From the NCBI GenBank assembly GCA_029227815.1, contig CP118523.1, positions 496,001 through 560,000 of the forward strand: a stretch of 64,000 nt of DNA. The letters run 5' to 3'. The first letter of the stretch is position 1. Every line of letters starts with the position of its first letter. The notes beneath the pieces were generated by a model, which saw nothing but the letters and a program-made list of their open reading frames with translations, had not been told where the DNA came from and searched no databases. The stretch comes from Clostridiaceae bacterium M8S5. Its GTDB lineage: Bacteria > Bacillota > Clostridia > Tissierellales > MCWD3. Position numbers and translations under genes: made by a program. Below, one piece after another: positions 1-8,736 of the stretch.

Positions 1-2
1 AA

Positions 3-413
3 AGTATAGCATTTAGAGCATTAAGTAAAGAAGAAAGCGACAGTAAAAATATTATAGGATATGTAAAGAAATATGACAAAAATACTAATTCATTAGCTAT
101 AGATGAAGTCGAATGGTTAACAGAAGAAGACAGTGACAGAATTAAAGAACTTGGGTACGATATAGATGCTGATTTGCCAAACGGATTTATAATCCATAAT
201 GCGGATAATAAAGTTAGTGAATATGTTTTAGATGAAAATGCAAAATTCACTATATTAAAGTATATTGGTAGTGGAGAAGCTGTGTCAGCTGACAAAGACA
301 GTTTTATAAAGAGAGTAAAAGAATGGAAAGAATTTGATTCAGAAGGTATGCTTATAAAGATAACACTGAAAGACAATAAAGTAACAAATGTTATAGAGCA
401 GTATGTACCGTAA
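3..413 (+). CDS. C-terminal part of a secreted or lipoprotein-like protein (5' end outside window)
   Basis: The frame is open from base 3 with no stop upstream, so this is a 5'-truncated gene of at least 136 codons, not a short gene starting at the internal TTG at 174. The visible part reads DEVEWLTEEDSDRIKELG, then LPNGFIIHNADN, and ends EQYVP. From memory this pattern (DEVEWL, a polar stretch, NGFYIYN, a closing EQYVP) occurs at the C-terminus of small secreted or lipoprotein-type proteins of Bacilli and Clostridia. I do not know a biochemical role. The N-terminus, where any signal peptide would lie, is missing. A strong hairpin terminator follows at 493-530. Confidence 0.7.
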   Translation, partial: SIAFRALSKEESDSKNIIGYVKKYDKNTNSLAIDEVEWLTEEDSDRIKELGYDIDADLPNGFIIHNADNKVSEYVLDENAKFTILKYIGSGEAVSADKDSFIKRVKEWKEFDSEGMLIKITLKDNKVTNVIEQYVP

Positions 414-439
414 ATTATTATTTGCAATATAAAATAAAA

Positions 440-492
440 GATAGCAAGGGACATCCAAAAGTCTGCTATCTTGATGACTTTGTCATCAATCT
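440..492 (+). repeat. Remnant of a dispersed CTACAGTCTG-ended element
   Basis: This stretch carries AGTCTGCTATCTTGATGACT followed by TTGTCATCAA, which is nearly identical to 49090-49121 at the right end of the element at 48949-49151. The middle and left end of the element are absent, so it looks like a deletion derivative. GATAGCA/TGCTATC and TGATGAC/GTCATCA can each form small hairpins. Confidence 0.6.
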
Positions 493-530
493 AAAGAGAC
501 ATCAAAATGAGATGTCTCTTTATGTTTTTT
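493..530 (+). terminator. Rho-independent terminator, probably bidirectional
   Basis: AAAGAGACATC and GATGTCTCTTT form an 11-bp stem around a 7-nt loop, followed by a T-rich tract on the plus strand. It lies between the convergent genes ending at 413 (+) and 577 (-) and could serve both. Confidence 0.8.
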
Positions 531-576
531 TAGATATAAGTAATTTCTAGTTTGGAAAACTTGCTATATTAGCGAC

Positions 577-954
577 TTATGACCAACTATATATCACAAA
601 TCTTCCAGATTCAAATGGGCTAATAAAAGGTATCTTAACATAACCCGAAACATAAAACTCTTTTCTGTCATAATCAATTCCAAAAGTCAATGAATAGCCA
701 TAAAAACTATTACCTTGTGTAAAGTTTATCATAGGATGTGTAGTATTTAGAGTAAAAGAACCTATGTCAAATAAATTAGCTATGTTTGCACTTATATGAA
801 AACTCCAATCATCAGAGATTTCATACTTTACATTGATGATACCAGCGATACTTATTTCTCCTTTGTTACCTTCACTGTAAGCATAAGGCTGATTTTGATA
901 TGGATTTGGCTGAAGACTACCATACATGTTGTACATGTCATACATATTATACAT
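577..954 (-). CDS. Unknown small protein with a Tyr/Met-rich start
   Basis: This is a 125-residue protein that I do not recognise. The first 30 residues are rich in Tyr, Asn, Met and Gln (MYNMYDMYNMYGSLQPNPYQ). The rest alternates hydrophobic and polar residues like a beta-rich domain and contains Trp and aromatic residues (SDDWSFHISANIANLFDIG, then FYVSGYVKIPF). There is no signal peptide or membrane segment. The ATG at 954 is preceded by AGGAG at good spacing. A similarly sized protein with an aromatic-rich start is encoded at 60438-60857, but I see no convincing alignment. It stands alone, convergent to the gene at 3-413 and divergent from the ABC operon at 1114. Confidence 0.65.
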   Translation of the reverse strand: MYNMYDMYNMYGSLQPNPYQNQPYAYSEGNKGEISIAGIINVKYEISDDWSFHISANIANLFDIGSFTLNTTHPMINFTQGNSFYGYSLTFGIDYDRKEFYVSGYVKIPFISPFESGRFVIYSWS

Positions 955-1113
955 AACAGATACTCCTATCTACTAATTTCCCTAAACATTAAAATAGGGT
1001 ATATGTTCATAATATGAAGCATGTATGATTTTTGTTAATAGTAACAAGAAAATATGAATTAACAATAAGTTAAAAGAATATACTTTCATAGGAGATTATA
1101 GAGGAGTCAAAAT

Positions 1114-1743
1114 ATGAATGAATTAATAAAAATCTATATCCAGAGATGGGAGTTCTTTGGTGATTTATTGTTACAGCATATTATGCTAACTTTAACATCG
1201 GTGTTTTTTATAACCATTATAGGAGTATTAACTGGCATATTGATAACCAAGAGTAAGTTATTAGCAGGTATTGTACTAGCATTAGTTAATTTTTTATACA
1301 CAATACCGTCTATTGCACTTTTTGGTTTCTTAATCACAATTACAGGCATTGGTAACAAAAGTGCCATAATAGCGCTGATTATTTACGGAGTGCTACCAAT
1401 TATTCGCAATACATATGTAGGGTTAATGGAAGTAGATAAAGATGTGATACAGTCAGCTGTAGGTATGGGAAGTACAGATAGACAGTTACTATTTAAAATC
1501 AAGCTTCCACTTGCACTACCCATCATAATAGCTGGATTTAGGACTATGGTAATAATGACGATAGCGTTAGGCGGTATAGCATCATTTGTTGGAGCTGATG
1601 GATTAGGAGTTGCTATATGGAGAGGGATATCTACAAATTATTCTACTATGACATTAGCAGGGAGCTTGTTGGTGGCTTTATTAGCTATTGTAGCTGATTT
1701 ATTATTAGGTATAGTCCAGAGGAAAATATGTAAAAGAGTTTGA
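1114..1743 (+). CDS. opuCB: Osmoprotectant (glycine betaine/carnitine/choline) ABC transporter permease
   Basis: This is the 209-residue membrane permease of an OpuC-type importer. It has about five or six hydrophobic segments and the binding-protein-dependent permease loop around residues 105-150 (VDKDVIQSAVGMGSTDRQLLFKIKLPLALPII), where the EAA-type helix contacts the ATPase. The length matches OpuCB/OpuCD proteins. GAGGAG precedes the ATG. It is first in a tight operon with the binding lipoprotein (22 nt downstream) and the ATPase. Only one permease gene is present, so the channel is probably a homodimer. The exact substrate cannot be read from the sequence; the CoA-transferase/BCCT cluster nearby makes carnitine or betaines plausible. 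Confidence 0.88.
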   Translation: MNELIKIYIQRWEFFGDLLLQHIMLTLTSVFFITIIGVLTGILITKSKLLAGIVLALVNFLYTIPSIALFGFLITITGIGNKSAIIALIIYGVLPIIRNTYVGLMEVDKDVIQSAVGMGSTDRQLLFKIKLPLALPIIIAGFRTMVIMTIALGGIASFVGADGLGVAIWRGISTNYSTMTLAGSLLVALLAIVADLLLGIVQRKICKRV

Positions 1744-1764
1744 TTATGTAAGGGAGGAAAGAGG

Positions 1765-2655
1765 ATGTATAAAAGATTATGCATATTATTGATAATCATA
1801 TCACTTGTATTCTTAGTTGTTTCATGCAAAAGTGATGAGAAAAAAATAACTGTTGCTAGTAAACCTATGACAGAGCAATTTATAATAGGCCATATGATAA
1901 CACAACTAATAGAAAGAGGAACAGATATAAAAGTTGAACAAAAGTTTGGAATAGGAGGAGGTACGTCAAACATACATCCTGCAATGGTAAATGGAGAAAT
2001 AGATATCTATCCTGAATATACAGGAACTGGATGGTTATTTGTTTTAAAGGAAGACTTAATAGATGACACTATTGTTATATATGAATCAGTAAAAGCAAAA
2101 TATAAGAAGAAATATGATATACAGTGGCTTGGATTATATGGATTTAATAATGAATTTGGATTAGCAGTAAAAAGGGAATTAGCAGAAGAATACAATCTTA
2201 AAAACTACTCTGATTTAGCGAAGATAAGTGACCAGTTAATATTCGCTGCTGAATATGATTTTTATGAAAGAGATGATGGGTATCCTAATTTAGCGAAAGA
2301 GTATGACTTCAAGTTCAAAGATAAGAAGGATGTAGATTTAGGCTTAAAATATCAAGCTATAGCTGAGGGTAAAGTAGATGTAATCAATGTCTTTTCAACA
2401 GATGGCAGATTAAAGGAAAATAATTTAGTAGTATTAGAAGATGATAAAAAATATTTTCCTCCATACTCGATAGCTACATTGGTTAGATCACAAACGTTAA
2501 AAAAATACCCACAAATTGAGAAAGTACTTAAGCCGTTAGAAGGTAGAATAAATAATGAGGAAATCATACATATGAACTACTTAGTAGAAATAGAAAAAAA
2601 GGATCCAAAGGATGTAGCTATAGAGTTTCTTAAAAGTAAAGGGCTAATACAATGA
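1765..2655 (+). CDS. opuCC: Osmoprotectant ABC transporter substrate-binding lipoprotein
   Basis: This 296-residue protein begins with a lipoprotein signal (hydrophobic stretch ending LVVSC, so Cys21 is the likely lipidated residue). The mature part is an OpuAC-type substrate-binding domain. Landmarks are KPMTEQFIIGHM, GGGTSNIHPAMVNGEIDIYPEYTGTGW and EGKVDVINVFSTDGRL, typical of glycine betaine/carnitine/choline binding proteins of the OpuC class. GGGAGG lies upstream of the ATG. The stop overlaps the ATPase start by four bases (ATGA), which indicates translational coupling. It would capture the compatible solute outside the membrane and deliver it to the permease at 1114-1743. Confidence 0.88.
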   Translation: MYKRLCILLIIISLVFLVVSCKSDEKKITVASKPMTEQFIIGHMITQLIERGTDIKVEQKFGIGGGTSNIHPAMVNGEIDIYPEYTGTGWLFVLKEDLIDDTIVIYESVKAKYKKKYDIQWLGLYGFNNEFGLAVKRELAEEYNLKNYSDLAKISDQLIFAAEYDFYERDDGYPNLAKEYDFKFKDKKDVDLGLKYQAIAEGKVDVINVFSTDGRLKENNLVVLEDDKKYFPPYSIATLVRSQTLKKYPQIEKVLKPLEGRINNEEIIHMNYLVEIEKKDPKDVAIEFLKSKGLIQ

Positions 2656-3443
2656 TTGATATAGAAATAAAGAATGTTTACAAAGGGTATGATAATGATA
2701 AAAATATTTTAAAAGGAATAAATCTCAAAGTTAAAAAAGGGGAATTAATAACACTGTTAGGGCCTTCAGGATGTGGAAAAACGACTTTGCTTAAAATGCT
2801 AAATAAACTGATAGAATTAGATGAGGGAGATATTTTAATTAAGGGAAAATCCATTAAAGTATGGAATACGATAAAGCTTAGAAGGAGCATAGGTTATGTT
2901 ATTCAGCAGATAGGTTTGTTTCCACATATGACTATAAAAGATAACATTAATTATGTTTTGACTATTACTAAAGCTGATAAAGGGTATAAAGAAAAAAGAG
3001 CTAAAGAACTTATAGAGCTAGTCGGACTTAAAAAAGAGTTGTTAGATAGATACCCTAGTCAATTAAGTGGAGGGCAAAAACAGCGTATAGGAGTAGCTAG
3101 AGCACTAGCAGGTAATCCAGATATAATCCTTATGGATGAGCCATTTAGTGCAGTAGATGAAATAGCTAGGAATCGCCTTCAAGATGAGCTAAAAATAATA
3201 CATACTAAGCTAAAAAAAACAATAATATTTGTTACTCATGATATTGATGAAGCTTTAAAACTGGGAACAAGAATTGTAATAATGAAAGATGGAAAAATAG
3301 AGCAAAGTGGAACAAAGGAGGAATTAATTTTTAGTCCAAAGACTAAATTTATAAAAGAATTCATAGGTATAAAAGGTTTTAAAACGATATTAAATGAAAA
3401 TGATATAAAGAATATTTATGCAAAACTAATCAATATTAGTTAG
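2652..3443 (+). CDS. opuCA: Osmoprotectant ABC transporter ATP-binding protein without CBS domains
   Basis: This is a 263-residue ABC ATPase. Walker A is GPSGCGKTT (about residue 37), the Q-loop region is IQQIGLFPHM, the signature is LSGGQKQRIGVARAL, Walker B is IILMDEPF, and the switch histidine is in VTHDIDEA. OpuCA proteins are usually about 370-400 residues, with two C-terminal CBS domains that sense ionic strength. Here the protein stops about 25 residues after the ATPase core, so the CBS module is absent. It closes the operon begun at 1114, and a terminator follows at 3550-3601. The ATPase assignment is very secure; the substrate is inferred from its partners. Confidence 0.9.
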   Translation: MIDIEIKNVYKGYDNDKNILKGINLKVKKGELITLLGPSGCGKTTLLKMLNKLIELDEGDILIKGKSIKVWNTIKLRRSIGYVIQQIGLFPHMTIKDNINYVLTITKADKGYKEKRAKELIELVGLKKELLDRYPSQLSGGQKQRIGVARALAGNPDIILMDEPFSAVDEIARNRLQDELKIIHTKLKKTIIFVTHDIDEALKLGTRIVIMKDGKIEQSGTKEELIFSPKTKFIKEFIGIKGFKTILNENDIKNIYAKLINIS

Positions 3444-3549
3444 TTAAGGTATAGATAATTTAATATCATATATCAGTAGTTGTAAAGTAACATGATATGT
3501 TTTATCACAGGGTTACGAAGTAATGAAGAAAACTTAAAAATTGTCTATA

Positions 3550-3601
3550 GGTGGTTTGATTGAGAGTGGTGATATTAAGAAACATTCAAATCACCTTTTT
3601 T
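3550..3601 (+). terminator. Terminator of the osmoprotectant ABC operon
   Basis: GGTGGTTTG at 3550 pairs with CAAATCACC at 3587 (one G-U pair), followed directly by six T. It sits about 107 nt after the ATPase stop. Confidence 0.7.
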
Positions 3602-4318
3602 GTGTTGATGATGTTGTTATCATATATTGAGACAGCTTGGTGTCTCAACAAACTTTGTTTTTTATTTTAAGTAAGGTATAATATATATTGATTAATTTTT
3701 ATAATTGATTAATAGATTCTAGCAACGGATATTTTCTTACACATTATTACATATTGCTTTTTTATATTACTATAATTAATAAAAAATGCTTTCATAATGT
3801 TTGTAATATTATTCATAAATTATTTTGTTTAATAGGTGTACAGTATATCTCAATATCATATATGTTCTTCTCTGATAGGACTATTTCTAAATAAACCAAT
3901 CCTAATAAAAAATTTCCCAACTTCTTTATCAAACTCAATTATAAAAGTAACAACATCATCATAACAAAAAAATTCCTGTATTAAGGAGAAATAACTCTGA
4001 TATCTTCTTCTACTCTTATTAAAATATTCATAAATGTATGATAAATACTTAACTATCTTTTGGGTTTTATATGCAGTTTATAATAAATTATGCATGTTAT
4101 ATTTCATTTTAATAAATTTGTATGTTTTACAACTATGCAAGCAAAAATAGCATATTTGTGTAAACATTCACGTTTATAATTAATCATAGTTGATTTTATG
4201 ACAAGAATTGATATAATATAATTAAATTATATTAATATATACAAATTGATATAAATTTTTTTTGTAAAATATATATGTTAAAAAAATAACGGTAACAGAG
4301 TATTGGGAGGCTTGACAA
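3602..4318. other. Long AT-rich intergenic region before the sigma-54 activator
   Basis: About 700 bases without an intact gene. It holds a TTGAGACA/TGTCTCAA hairpin (3627-3648) followed by a T-rich tract, a minus-strand gene remnant (3856-4075), and a very AT-rich stretch (4190-4290) that probably carries the promoter of the gene at 4319. I see no other element. Confidence 0.5.
3856..4075 (-). pseudogene. Possible gene remnant, about 70 codons
   Basis: On the minus strand a frame is open from just after a TAA at about 4075 to a TGA at 3856. It encodes a protein-like sequence including SLIQEFFCYDDVVTFIIEF and KFFIRIGLFRNSPIREEHI. There is no ATG, GTG or TTG start with a ribosome binding site at its 5' end. 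Residue composition looks coding rather than random, so I read it as the 3' part of a decayed gene. The family is not recognised. Confidence 0.3.
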
Positions 4319-5689
4319 ATGAGTTATGATACCAAGTTTGATTTATTGACGTTTATTGATTTGATAGATAATATTTATGATGAAATTATGATATGGGATA
4401 ATAATTATACTGTTTTATACGTTAACAAAGCATGTTACAGGCATTATGGATTAAGGCAAGAAGATATAATAGGTAAACGCCTTGATGAATTTACTGAAAA
4501 AGATACTTATTGGACTCCATCAAGCATACCATCTGTATATCGTCATAAGAAACCAATTATTCAAAATCAAAAAACGTTCTTAGAAACAAATTTAGTTACT
4601 ATATCTGTACCGATACTAGACGAAGAAAATAATGTGAAGTATGTAATTCAAAGTGTTAGAGATGACGATGACTACTTACAGAAAATGTTATCTCCTATTG
4701 AAATTACTAAAGATGAAAGTCTTAATTGTGATAACTCTCTAATACATAAGAGTGAAAACATGAAACAAGTAATCAAATTTTCAAAAAAGATAGCAAAAGT
4801 AAAAGTACCCTGTATGATACTTGGGGAGACAGGAACAGGCAAGAGTTTATTAGCTAGATATATACATCAAGTAAGCGATAGAAAAGATAAGCCGTTCATA
4901 AGCATAAACATGGCTAGTATAAGCCCTTCTTTAATCGAATCCGAGATTTTTGGATATGAAAAAGGTGCATTTACGGGTGCCAACAAACAAGGAAAGAAAG
5001 GAATATTTGAATTAGCAAATGGAGGTACATTGTTCCTAGATGAAATAGGTGAACTTCCTATGAGTTTGCAAGCAAAGTTCCTTCATGTATTGCAAGAAGA
5101 AGAGATAACACCTGTTGGAAGTATCAAGCCTATAAAGCTAGATGTTAGAATAATATGCGCCACTAATTGTGACTTAAAAAATATGGTGGAAGTGAATAAG
5201 TTTAGAGGCGATTTATATCATAGACTCAATGTATTTGAGATTAATATCCCTCCACTTAGAGAAAGAGAAAAAGACCTATACATATTAATATCTCATTTTC
5301 TAAATGTATTCAATAAAAAATATTCTAAAAGCTGTAAATTTTCAGAAAAAGCAATGGAACTACTATCGAAATATCCTTGGAAAGGAAATGTAAGGGAACT
5401 TTCAAATATCATTGAAAGATGTATACTCACAACTGATACAAATACAATATTGGCAACTGATTTACCAGCTTGCTTTTTTAAAAGAGATAATTTAACTAAT
5501 AGCACCGATATAGGGAATCTAGAGAAAGCGCTCAAGGCAACACAAAAAAGAATGATAAATGAAGCATATAAAAAATATAAAACAACTAGAAAGATAGCAG
5601 AAGTATTGGAGATAAGTCAAACAAAGGCATGTAGATTAATAAAAAAGTATGTGAATAAAAATCAGTATAAGAATAAAATAGAAGTATAG
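4319..5689 (+). CDS. Sigma-54-dependent transcriptional activator (PAS, AAA+, Fis-type HTH)
   Basis: This 456-residue enhancer-binding protein has three parts. A PAS domain covers about residues 11-120 ([14 protein letters not shown], then [11 protein letters not shown]). The AAA+ domain covers about 140-375, with Walker A GETGTGKS at 169-176, the sigma-54-contacting GAFTGA loop at 216-221, and Walker [13 protein letters not shown] at 235-246. The C-terminal helix-turn-helix ends [20 protein letters not shown]. The ATG follows GGGAGG. It probably senses a small molecule through PAS and drives RNA polymerase-sigma-54 at the TGGCA-N9-TGC promoter at 6153 that precedes the CoA-transferase genes. 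The target is inferred from position and from that promoter; the class assignment is secure. Confidence 0.93.
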   Translation: MSYDTKFDLLTFIDLIDNIYDEIMIWDNNYTVLYVNKACYRHYGLRQEDIIGKRLDEFTEKDTYWTPSSIPSVYRHKKPIIQNQKTFLETNLVTISVPILDEENNVKYVIQSVRDDDDYLQKMLSPIEITKDESLNCDNSLIHKSENMKQVIKFSKKIAKVKVPCMILGETGTGKSLLARYIHQVSDRKDKPFISINMASISPSLIESEIFGYEKGAFTGANKQGKKGIFELANGGTLFLDEIGELPMSLQAKFLHVLQEEEITPVGSIKPIKLDVRIICATNCDLKNMVEVNKFRGDLYHRLNVFEINIPPLREREKDLYILISHFLNVFNKKYSKSCKFSEKAMELLSKYPWKGNVRELSNIIERCILTTDTNTILATDLPACFFKRDNLTNSTDIGNLEKALKATQKRMINEAYKKYKTTRKIAEVLEISQTKACRLIKKYVNKNQYKNKIEV

Positions 5690-5694
5690 ACTTA

Positions 5695-5737
5695 AACACT
5701 TTAGGAACTGTGATATAACAGCTCTTAAGGTGTTTTT
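5695..5737 (+). terminator. Terminator after the sigma-54 activator
   Basis: AACACTTTAGGA at 5695 pairs with TCTTAAGGTGTT at 5723 using several G-U pairs, followed by TTTTG. It separates the activator from the CoA-transferase operon. Confidence 0.6.
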
Positions 5738-5971
5738 GTATATATGTAAATATAGTTAATAAAACTCATTAGTGTATAAGAAATCATTATATTGTATACA
5801 GTACAACAAATACTGAGGTGCTGTCTTGTTATATAATTAACATTTTTATTTTTAAAATAAATACAAATATGCAAAAAATTAATTAATAAAACCTAAATAA
5901 ATACACCTAAAAAATATTTTTTTATTTTTTTAAATAAAAAACCTAAAAATTTTATCCTGTGTTGTGAGAAA

Positions 5972-6065
5972 TGAGTCGTTATTGAAAAAAATGATGCGTT
6001 TTCGACTCAAAAGTCAAATGTATTGCAAATACAATATGTGCAAGTGATTTATAACTTAGTTATAA
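5972..6065 (+). promoter_or_regulatory. Cluster of inverted repeats, candidate enhancer (UAS) for the sigma-54 activator
   Basis: Three dyads lie 90-190 bases upstream of the sigma-54 promoter: TGAGTCG (5972) with CGACTCA (6003); TGTATT-GCA-AATACA (6019-6033); and TTATAAC-TTA-GTTATAA (6049-6065). Spacing fits upstream activating sequences of enhancer-binding proteins. Which dyad is bound is unknown. Confidence 0.45.
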
Positions 6066-6152
6066 ATATAACAATGAATCTTATTTGACTCATATCAGTT
6101 ACATAGATTACACAAAAGACTAAAGGAATTAGTAAATTGCCTAAAATACGAT

Positions 6153-6168
6153 TGGCATACTTATTGCC
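6153..6168 (+). promoter_or_regulatory. Sigma-54 promoter of the CoA-transferase operon
   Basis: TGGCATACTTATTGCC matches the -24/-12 consensus (TGGCAC-N5-TTGC). The invariant GG (6154-6155) and GC (6166-6167) have exactly the canonical spacing. It is about 80 bases before the ATG at 6247 and downstream of a gene for a GAFTGA activator. Confidence 0.85.
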
Positions 6169-6246
6169 TATTATATAGAACGTGAGCTCAAAGAAAATTT
6201 AACAATTTCAAAATTAAAATTAATTCATAGAAAGGGGTACGTATTT

Positions 6247-7440
6247 ATGAGACCTTTAGAAGGAGTCAAAATAATAGATTTTACTCAAGCACATGCAGGA
6301 AGTTTAGCGACAATGATATTAGCAGATTTTGGAGCTGAAGTAATTAAAATTGAAAGAGCAGGAGTTGGTGACTTAGCTAGATATTGGGCACCTATGAAAA
6401 ATGAAAATAGTGCTTATTATGCTTATTTGAACAGAGGCAAGAAAAGCATAAGTATAAATGCAGCTAGTGAAGAAGGCAAGGAAATCATTAAAAAGCTAGT
6501 TGCAGATGCAGATGTAGTTTGTGAAAACTTCAAGTATGGTAGTATGGAAAGAATGGGACTAAGCTATGAGGAACTAAAAAAAGTAAACCCTGAAATCATA
6601 TATGCATCATTAAATGGATTTGGTCAAAATGGACCATATAAAAAAGTTATAGGCTTAGATTTACAATTACAAGCTATGAGTGGACTTATGGATAGAACAG
6701 GTTTTCCAGATGGCCCGCCAACAAAAGTAGGTGCAGCAATGGGAGACCAATTTAGTGGACACTACATGGCTATGGCTATAAACTTAGCATTAATACATAA
6801 GAAAAAAACAGGCAAAGGACAGAAAGTAGATATAGCAATATTAGATTCATTATTTTCTATCCTTGAAGCAGCACCAGTTACTAACTGTCTAAGAAATCAT
6901 GTTCCACCTAGAGTTGGTAATTCATATCCATCAATTTCTCCATATGATGCACTAGAGACAAAAGATGGATATGTTGCAGTAGGTATATCTACAGATAGAC
7001 AATGGCAAAAATTCTGTGATGCTCTTAACCTTGGTCACTTAAAAGATGATCCTAGATACATTAACAACGAAAAAAGAGGAGATAACTATGAAACAGGGTT
7101 AAAGGAAGCTTTAGAAGATGTAACAAAGAAAATGTCTAAATTTGAGATAGAAAAGATATTAAGAGAAGCTAGATTAGCATGTGGAGCTGTTTACACAGTT
7201 AAAGAAGCTATGCAAACAGAGCAAGTAGCTGCTAGAGAAATGTTAGTAGATGTAGAAGATAAAGCACTAGGAACGGTTAAAATGCCAGGAATTGTTATTA
7301 ATTTAGAAGGGACTCCTGGAAATATAGAACATGGAGCTCCTCTTTTAGGTGAGCATTCAGAAGAATACCTTACTAAGCTAGGTTACACAACAGAGCAAAT
7401 CAAAGAATTATGTAATAAAAAGTTAATCGAAAGAGCGTAA
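6247..7440 (+). CDS. Class III CoA-transferase (CaiB/BaiF family), first copy
   Basis: This 397-residue family III CoA-transferase moves CoA between carboxylic acids. The N-terminal motif LEGVKIIDFTQAHAG is followed by DFGAEVIKIE. VNPEIIYASLNGFGQNGPY matches the family core, and the catalytic aspartate is probably Asp167 in KVGAAMGDQFSG. The C-terminus ends in the usual HGAPLLGEHSEEYLTKLGY. Length equals that of CaiB. AAAGGGG precedes the ATG. It is the first gene after the sigma-54 promoter, with a paralogue 23 nt downstream. With the BCCT transporter and acyl-CoA dehydrogenase it probably activates a betaine-type acid as its CoA thioester. Bile-acid or other acid CoA-transferases are possible alternatives. 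Confidence 0.9.
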   Translation: MRPLEGVKIIDFTQAHAGSLATMILADFGAEVIKIERAGVGDLARYWAPMKNENSAYYAYLNRGKKSISINAASEEGKEIIKKLVADADVVCENFKYGSMERMGLSYEELKKVNPEIIYASLNGFGQNGPYKKVIGLDLQLQAMSGLMDRTGFPDGPPTKVGAAMGDQFSGHYMAMAINLALIHKKKTGKGQKVDIAILDSLFSILEAAPVTNCLRNHVPPRVGNSYPSISPYDALETKDGYVAVGISTDRQWQKFCDALNLGHLKDDPRYINNEKRGDNYETGLKEALEDVTKKMSKFEIEKILREARLACGAVYTVKEAMQTEQVAAREMLVDVEDKALGTVKMPGIVINLEGTPGNIEHGAPLLGEHSEEYLTKLGYTTEQIKELCNKKLIERA

Positions 7441-7463
7441 ATCCAAGGAAAGGGGAGAAAAAC

Positions 7464-8648
7464 ATGAAGGTATTAGAAGGAGTAAAAGTAGTAGATTTTA
7501 CACAAGCATACAGTGGACCATTTTGCACTATGCAATTAGCAGACTTTGGCGCTGAAGTTATTAAAATAGAGAGAAGAGGTATAGGAGATCAATCACGTGA
7601 GTGGACTCCTATAGAAAACGGACATAGTGGTTACTATGCTGCTATAAATAGAAATAAAAAAGGCATTTCATTGGATATGTCAACAGAACAAGGAAAACAA
7701 ATAGTTTTAGAGTTAGTAAAAGATGCTGATATTATTGTTGAAAACTTCAAAGTTGGAACTCTTGACAAATTAGGGATTGGTTATGAGGAAATGAAGAAAG
7801 TTAATCCAGAAATAATCTATGCGTCAATTTCTGGTTTTGGAGAAACAGGGCCACATAAAAGTCTTGCAGCTTACGATAATGTTGTACAAGCTATGACAGG
7901 TATTATGGAGATGACAGGATTTGCAGATGGTATTCCTACTAAAGTGGGACCAGCTATAGGAGATAATTTCACTGGTTTAACTATGGCATTAGCTATAAGT
8001 ATGGCATATTTAAACAAAATGAATACAGGAAAAGGGCAGAAAATAGATGTAGCAATGTACGATGCAATCTTTGCAATATTAGAAAGCCCAATACTATTTG
8101 ATACTCTATTGGGAGAGGAATCTACAAGAACAGGAAACGCTGATCCTGCTACTCTTGTTCCATATGATGTATATGAATGTAAAGATGGCTATTTTTCAGC
8201 AGGACTAGCAAGTGATAAAGGCTGGCCAACATTCTGTGATGCAGTGTCTATGCCTGAATTAAAGGAAGATCCTAGATTTATAGATAACGAACTAAGATGT
8301 AAGAACTATGATGAGTTTACTACTGTAGTTGGTGAATTCTTTATGAGCAAAACTAAAAATGAATTAGAAGAAATATTTGTTGAAGCAGGAGTTCCAAATG
8401 CTCCAGTGTTAACAATTCCAGAAATAATGCATCATCCACAAATTAAGGCAAGAGATATGATGTTAGAGTTAGAAGATCCAGGAATAGGTAAATATCTTGC
8501 CATAGGTAATCCTATGAAATTAAGTGAAACTCCAGCACAGCTAGTGCATGGGGCACCATTATTGGGACAAGATACAGACTCAGTATTAAAAGATATTGGT
8601 TATAGTGACGAAGAAATAAAGAGTTTCCATGAAAAAGAAATAGTTTAA
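7464..8648 (+). CDS. Class III CoA-transferase (CaiB/BaiF family), second copy
   Basis: This 394-residue protein is clearly a paralogue of the preceding gene: colinear, the same length class, and with the same motifs (LEGVKVVDFTQAYSG, DFGAEVIKIE, VNPEIIYASISGFG, HGAPLLGQDT). It keeps the candidate catalytic aspartate at residue 167 (KVGPAIGDNFTG). Divergence is spread along the length, so the duplication is not recent. AAAGGGGAG precedes the ATG. The two copies may act on substrate and product, or form a heterodimer; family III enzymes are interlocked dimers. A fused pair of such domains occurs in the DMSP enzyme DddD, which is worth keeping in mind. Confidence 0.9.
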   Translation: MKVLEGVKVVDFTQAYSGPFCTMQLADFGAEVIKIERRGIGDQSREWTPIENGHSGYYAAINRNKKGISLDMSTEQGKQIVLELVKDADIIVENFKVGTLDKLGIGYEEMKKVNPEIIYASISGFGETGPHKSLAAYDNVVQAMTGIMEMTGFADGIPTKVGPAIGDNFTGLTMALAISMAYLNKMNTGKGQKIDVAMYDAIFAILESPILFDTLLGEESTRTGNADPATLVPYDVYECKDGYFSAGLASDKGWPTFCDAVSMPELKEDPRFIDNELRCKNYDEFTTVVGEFFMSKTKNELEEIFVEAGVPNAPVLTIPEIMHHPQIKARDMMLELEDPGIGKYLAIGNPMKLSETPAQLVHGAPLLGQDTDSVLKDIGYSDEEIKSFHEKEIV

Positions 8649-8660
8649 TCTAATTTGTTT

Positions 8661-8698
8661 CAATATGTGCCAGTCACATAATCGACTGGTACATATTG
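8661..8698 (+). other. Strong intercistronic stem-loop
   Basis: CAATATGTGCCAGTC (8661-8675) pairs with GACTGGTACATATTG (8684-8698): 15 bp with one G-U pair and an 8-nt loop. No T tract follows, so it is more likely an mRNA-stabilising or processing hairpin than a terminator between the CoA-transferases and the transporter. Confidence 0.75.
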
Positions 8699-8736
8699 AA
8701 CAATGACGGCAATATTACTGAGTAGGAGGGATTTTT

